11,757 bases of DNA from Entrophospora sp. SA101. Its lineage: Eukaryota > Glomeromycota > Glomeromycetes > Entrophosporales > Entrophosporaceae. The notes beneath the pieces were generated by a model. It was not told where the DNA came from and searched no databases. It saw only the letters and a list, made by a program, of their open reading frames with translations. Within the stretch, counting starts at the first letter, position 1, and each line of letters begins with the position of its first letter. Position numbers and translations under genes: made by a program. The DNA lies in NCBI GenBank assembly GCA_958430865.1, contig CAUDNR010001708.1, positions 1 through 11,757 on the forward strand, in the 5' to 3' direction. Shown here piece by piece: positions 8,165-11,757 of this stretch.

Positions 8165-8573
8165 TTTATTTATTATTTATTATATAAATTATATTCCAAG
8201 GATTATAATTTTCATAAATTTCGCTGTTAAACGATCGACGCACATGAATTGATGTTTCGAACACGAGGTTTAATAACAATAATAACCAAATAATAAATTG
8301 ATTGGTGAAGTGAATTTGCTAATCAATAATTTTGTGTTCCATTTTTTGATTGATATTAAATATTTATTATTTAGTTAAACTCTATTGCAATAATATTAAC
8401 CAAAATGTGACATTAATATTCAAAATTTAAACTGGAAAATGAAAAATGCCATCGACTTTGAGCAAATACAAATATAAAGTATTGTTTGAACATAAGTGAT
8501 GTACAATAGTAATAGAGTTTTACAAACAAATTACTGTTTATATAGATAGAAGATAACAATCAATAATTCAATA

Positions 8574-8629
8574 TTGAATGTTGAATGTTGAATGTTTAAT
8601 GTTTAATGTTTAATGTTGAGTGTTGAATG
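8574..8629 (+). repeat. Heptamer minisatellite, 8 units
   Basis: Eight head-to-tail units: TTGAATG three times, TTTAATG three times, TTGAGTG, TTGAATG. Variants are grouped, which indicates local expansion of neighbouring units. Confidence 0.95.
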
Positions 8630-8718
8630 ACATCAATGGATGAGCTGTGCATTGCAGATCAGATGAAATCATATATTTATGGTTCACAAATTACCCCTAA
8701 AATCTTTTACTAGTGATG

Positions 8719-8748
8719 TTAGCCGGTAGAAAAACCTTAACCGGCTAA
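8719..8748. repeat. 9-base inverted repeat, TTAGCCGGT / ACCGGCTAA
   Basis: Perfect 9-base arms are separated by 12 bases, about 20-90 bases upstream of the candidate H3-variant first exons. It could be a cruciform, a binding site for a dimeric factor, or a small transposon end. Confidence 0.7.
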
Positions 8749-8768
8749 GAACTTGAATAAATTTGGGT

Positions 8769-8986
8769 ATGGAACACTTTAGCGACAATCAAAGTAAAGT
8801 CGAACTTGACATAGAAATGGTCTTGCGAGGAACACCATGACCCCACAGAAACCACAAGATCGTAATTGTGAAATACGGATTCAAACAGTATTAAATGACT
8901 GTAAAGGAGTAATGATATTGGCGCATGATGTTTCATGTGAGGAAAATATATTGACGCCTGATTTCATAGAAAACAAATTAATTTAG
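8769..8986 (+). other. Candidate 5' exon region of the H3-variant gene (unresolved)
   Basis: Two protein-like frames overlap by ATGA at 8837-8840: one from 8769 (MEHFSDNQSKVELDIEMVLR) and one from 8837 (MTPQKPQDRNCEIRIQTVLN…, to TAG at 8984-8986). Base composition is more balanced than the flanks. Each offers a phase-1 donor that joins the acceptor at 9032-9033 in frame: GTAAAG at 8794, giving MEHFSDNQ-K, or GTAATT at 8862, giving MTPQKPQD-Q. Only one, or neither, can be the true start. The region could instead be an unrelated coding relic. Confidence 0.4.
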
Positions 8987-9033
8987 TTAATTTAATTATT
9001 ATTATTATATACTGTTATTTTTTTTTAAAACAG

Positions 9034-10329
9034 AAGAATGCCAAAAGATCCGAAAAGAAAAATCGCATGTTTTAGAAAAAAAATATGATGAGTAAGTGTT
9101 ATTTTTTTTTTAAAGTGGTGGTAGTTGCATGCAAGCACTATTGCTATTCTAGTCATAATAATAAAACAACATGTAAAAATATTTATTTTGAACATTCTAG
9201 TAATTCTTCTTCGTCCTCTTCATCTTCATTGAAAGTAAGTTTATCATGTTATTTCAAATGGATAAGACTGTTTGTTTTATTTTTAGTAAGTTTAGTTTCT
9301 GATTATAAAGTTTAAAACTTAAAGATTCTTAGGGAAAGTAGTGTTCTAAAACTCAGCGAAATATATAAAGTTGATGAATCTACCATAGCAAATATCTTAG
9401 AAAGGAATAATGATCTCTTAGATGATCTGGATGATTCATTTATAAATATAACAAAAGTCTTGGATAGCCACTTTGACGAAAATAATGAAATTTTAGATGA
9501 TAATTATGATAATTACCTTGAATCACAAGACGGTGAATCATCATTTGAATATTATAATAATTTATCATCTACATCTGGTCTTGATAATGAACCATCGATT
9601 GTTGAACATTCTAAAGGTAAATAATAGATTTGAAACTCATTCTTTCTACAAAATTTATTTTATTACTATTAACAATAAAATACAATAAAGATGTGAAAAG
9701 TTTGAAAGTTGCTGGTGGAGTAAAAAAGGTATATTTTGTTATTATATTAATTCTCTTATTCTTTTGTTAAAGAGGTGTTTTTTATTTTATATATTAAAAT
9801 AAAAACCTTTTATTTGTTTATTAATAGTCTTATTGCCACAAACCAGGAATTGTAGCCTTGCATGAAATCCGCTACTACCAGAAAAGCACCAACCTTTTGA
9901 TCAGTAAATTATCTTTCAAACATCTTATTAATCAGATTGCTCAAAACCTTCAACCAGACACAAGTTTTCGATCATCTTCTATCCAGGATTTGCAAGAAAG
10001 GACTAGTGCTGTAATTTTTTATGGTGGTAGTAATCATAGTTGCGTCATATAAAAAGCGGTTGCAATTACCTTTGCAACCACTTTTACAGTCGATCTGTTG
10101 TCTTTTTTGTATTATGGCATTAGTCCTTAATATTATTGTTTTCTTTAAAATGAGAGATTATCTGTATTAATAAACCCTATTTTATTATTAATACTTAAAA
10201 TAGATTTCAGAAGCATATCTTGTTAATTTATTAGAAGATGCTTGGTTGGCAGCAACTCATGCTAATTGTGTTACCATTCAACCTAAAGATATTGAACTTG
10301 TTTTACATCTTTGTGGAAGAAGATTTTAA
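9034..10329 (+). CDS. CENP-A/Cse4-like histone H3 variant with long N-terminal tail, multi-exon
   Basis: Supported exons: 9034-9091, 9153-9234, 9325-9616, 9691-9728, 9828-10005 (or 10010) and 10211-10329 (or 10204); junction phases agree. The first coding exon lies upstream or starts at 9038 (see findings). The histone fold is clear: GGVKK, then [20 protein letters not shown] (alpha-N and start of alpha-1), [14 protein letters not shown], loop 1, SIQDLQE and [17 protein letters not shown] (alpha-2), then [12 protein letters not shown] (loop 2, alpha-3), ending CGRRF. H3 replaces one histone of each H3-H4 pair; the CENP-A class marks centromeres and recruits kinetochores. A divergent core plus a non-H3 tail of about 160 residues argues for this class over canonical H3, which has an invariant short tail. 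The tail runs basic, Ser-rich (EHSSN plus Ser8), an HTH-like stretch, then acidic (LLDDLDDSF…). Loop 1 lacks the usual CENP-A insertion, so a non-centromeric H3 variant remains possible. Confidence 0.8.
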
Positions 10330-10650
10330 TTGACATGATTATTTGCATTTATTATAAAATTGCTGATAATATGGTTACCTTTATTTTTATTATATGTAAA
10401 ATTCATAACTGTTGTTTTTACCACCAACTATAATTGTTAAATATTAATCAAAAAATTAAAAAGATCTGCTAACACTAATCACATGTTACTTGATAATTAT
10501 GATAAGTCAATGGGTTATGTGAATTCAATATATAAAACATTTATAAAAACTTTACTTGTGCTAATATAACAAGCCATTGAGAAATTTTCTTAGGAATTCA
10601 AAAGTAGTTTAATTAGTAAAATTTTTATCAGTTTTAATTTTTATTTATTT
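10330..10650. other. 3' flank of the H3-variant gene, no gene seen
   Basis: AT-rich sequence downstream of the TAA at 10327-10329. It presumably contains the 3' UTR and poly(A) site, but no unique signal can be pointed to among many AATAAA-like strings. Confidence 0.4.
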
Positions 10651-10651
10651 A

Positions 10652-10684
10652 AATACACCTGCCCACAAAAAAGTATTTGGACAA
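10652..10684. mobile_element. Tc1-like terminal repeat remnant
   Basis: CTGCCCACAAAAAAGTATTTGGACA resembles Tc1-family terminal inverted repeats, which commonly read CAGTG-CCCACAAAAGTATTTGGACA. It lies about 70 bases before the second 386-base repeat copy, whose minus strand may encode a Tc1-like N-terminal fragment. No partner end was found. Confidence 0.4.
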
Positions 10685-10750
10685 AAGTATTTCTCAAAAG
10701 CTAATGAGGAAACATGATTTGTTTTAAGTAAAAATTCTCAATAGGTTTGA

Positions 10751-11136
10751 TAAAATTTTTTTTTATTAATACTCAGCATCTAATAAAAACTTAGTTACTA
10801 TAGTATGTAATATTATTGTCTTCTTTGCCTCCACATCTTCCTTTTCCTGCTTTCCTTTAAAATTTTGTTTTTTTGATAGATTTTACAGTAGAGATAGCAG
10901 TACCCTTTTCTTTCTACATAAATTGCAGATTTCAGTTATTGTTTCATTAAATCATGAATTTAACTCTGTCCTTTTATCAAATGATTGTTTAAACCTTCCC
11001 ACAGTTCTTTCAATCTTTTTTATCAACCATTTTGACAACTTTTTGGTTAATATTATCCAATGAAATAAAATTGCCAGTTTATCTTGATCATTGATAGCAG
11101 TTAATTTAAATCTAGGCATAATTATTTTTCATGTGA
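10751..11136. repeat. 386-base direct repeat, copy 2
   Basis: Same orientation and, as far as read by eye, identical to 659-1044 over the full length. The left flank GGTTTGA and right flank TCAGTTGAGG differ from those of copy 1, so the boundaries are sharp. Confidence 0.85.
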
Positions 11137-11165
11137 TCAGTTGAGGATTTTTATTTTCTCTTTTA

Positions 11166-11292
11166 CCGTAAAGTCTGGAAAGATAGCATTCCCTTTTTAC
11201 ATACGTGTAACATTTTTTTTATATTGACGCTCAATTGTTTTAAAGTAGGGGGTGCTATCTTTCGGGGGGTGCTATCTTTCCAGACTTTACGG
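11166..11292. mobile_element. 127-base MITE with 23-base terminal inverted repeats and TA target duplication
   Basis: The left end CCGTAAAGTCTGGAAAGATA plus GCA (11166-11188) is the exact complement of 11270-11292. TA flanks both sides (11164-11165, 11293-11294). The right half carries a tandem pair of GGGGGTGCTATCTTTC (11248-11263 and 11264-11280), so the terminal motif is repeated internally. It is non-autonomous, Tc1/mariner/pogo superfamily by target site, and inserted 29 bases from the 386-base repeat. Confidence 0.85.
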
Positions 11293-11458
11293 TATATCAA
11301 TTATTGATATATATTTGCAGATCCACTTAAATTTGATTCTTTTCTGTCTACTTTGTTTGTCACAACAGAGCCAATTTTAAAACCTCTTCAATTTTAAAAC
11401 AATTATTAAAAACCTACAAAGTGAACATAAAATTATATATATAGTGTTAACAAAAAAC

Positions 11459-11757
11459 AATGAATATAATGGTTCTAATGAATATGAAGAGGCAATAAAT
11501 TTTTTAGAAAAAGGTTGTAAATGTGGTTGCTCTTTGAGAATTCCCAAGGATGAATTTGCAGAATTAAGGGAGTCATTTCAAGCTCTTTCCAAGTCTGAAC
11601 AAGATATATTTTTGATGGCCCAACTTAAGGCAATGGATGGTGGATCAATAAGCACTAGTAGACGCCTTAAAAAGAAAACCAGATCTAATAAAAGAACTTT
11701 CTACCATTGGGATCACAATACACTTCTTTGTCAAGAAACTTATCTCAATATGTTAGG
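11459..11757 (+). CDS. N-terminal part of a probably transposon-derived protein with CxC motif (3' partial)
   Basis: The frame is open from a TAA near 11379 to the window end; protein-like sequence starts about 11459. It reads NEYNGSNEYEEAINFLEKG, then CKCGC with a preceding Gly, then IPKDEFAELRESFQALSKSE, then QDIFLMAQLKAMDGG, a basic patch (STSRRLKKKTRSNKRTF) and YHWDHNTLLCQETYLNMLG at the edge. A short Cys cluster, an 'LSK.EQD.FL..Q' helix, a basic patch and 'C...YL.MLGIS'-like ending match the N-terminal region of a widespread group of uncharacterised proteins that precede a DDE-type integrase core in animals and fungi. No in-frame ATG precedes 11609, so the start is probably in an upstream exon or lost. 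Plausible acceptors are TTTGCAG near 11322 and CACAACAG near 11370. Intact within the window. Confidence 0.6.

Larger units (their letters stand above)
8085..8768. promoter_or_regulatory. Divergent intergenic region between the membrane-protein gene and the H3-variant gene
   Basis: It lies between the minus-strand start at 8084 and the candidate plus-strand first exons at 8769/8837, so it should carry both promoters. Visible are AT then GT dinucleotide runs (8129-8164), a heptamer minisatellite (8574-8629) and a 9-base inverted repeat (8719-8748). No specific promoter element can be assigned. Confidence 0.5.

Noticed and set aside
8745..8936. 63-codon minus-strand frame
   Set aside because: No motifs; it is antisense to the candidate first exons of the H3 variant and has no splice or neighbour support.
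9085..9315. 76-codon frame as a separate protein
   Set aside because: It reads through two introns (9092-9152, 9235-9324); only its middle is an exon of the H3 variant.
9497..9688. 63-codon His/Ile/Asn-rich frame
   Set aside because: It is a shifted-frame shadow of the acidic exon 9325-9616.
1..11757. tRNA or rRNA genes
   Set aside because: I saw no cloverleaf with A and B boxes and no rRNA-like conserved stretch, though AT-rich tRNAs could be missed by eye.

Overview
The window is very AT-rich eukaryotic DNA with intron-containing genes. Introns are about 60-390 bases, most of them 60-160, and typically start GTAAGT, GTAAAT or GTATGT and end in TAG or CAG. There are long Asn/Asp-rich low-complexity stretches and many decayed DNA transposons (pogo/Tigger-like and Tc1-like). 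Together this suggests an early-diverging fungus, most likely an arbuscular mycorrhizal fungus (Glomeromycotina, Rhizophagus-like). That placement is inferred from style and protein resemblance; no search was run.

Layout. 1-627: the 3' part of a gene for an Asn-rich tandem-repeat protein ending in a Myb/SANT-like domain. 659-1044: a 386-base segment that recurs without visible difference at 10751-11136. 1052-1366 (minus): the decayed C-terminal end of what looks like a pogo/Tigger transposase. 2129-2526: a frameshifted small Asn-rich membrane protein gene. 2919-2963: an orphan first exon. 3181-3372 and 4539-5123: decayed coding remnants. Between them lie a pogo-type MITE (3494-3687) and a TTCGA/GTCGA repeat cluster.

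5340-8084 holds two spliced minus-strand genes in tandem. The upstream one (8084-6484, five exons) encodes a multi-pass, probably 7-TM, membrane protein of 318 residues. The downstream one (6400-5340, four exons) encodes a 243-residue membrane-anchored HotDog thioesterase-like (THEM6-like) protein. All splice phases join cleanly in both.

Divergent from these, on the plus strand at about 9034-10329, is the most interesting gene: a multi-exon histone H3 variant with an intact histone fold and a long, serine-rich then acidic N-terminal extension. It is best read as a CENP-A/Cse4-like centromeric histone. It keeps some canonical-H3 features (a GGVKK motif, an H3-length loop 1), has a degenerate C-terminus, and carries a helix-turn-helix-like stretch in its tail. 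Its first exon and its last splice junction are ambiguous.

10330-11757 contains the second 386-base repeat copy, a second TA-flanked MITE (11166-11292) and a coding region running off the right edge, with a CxC-type N-terminal domain of a probably transposon-derived family.
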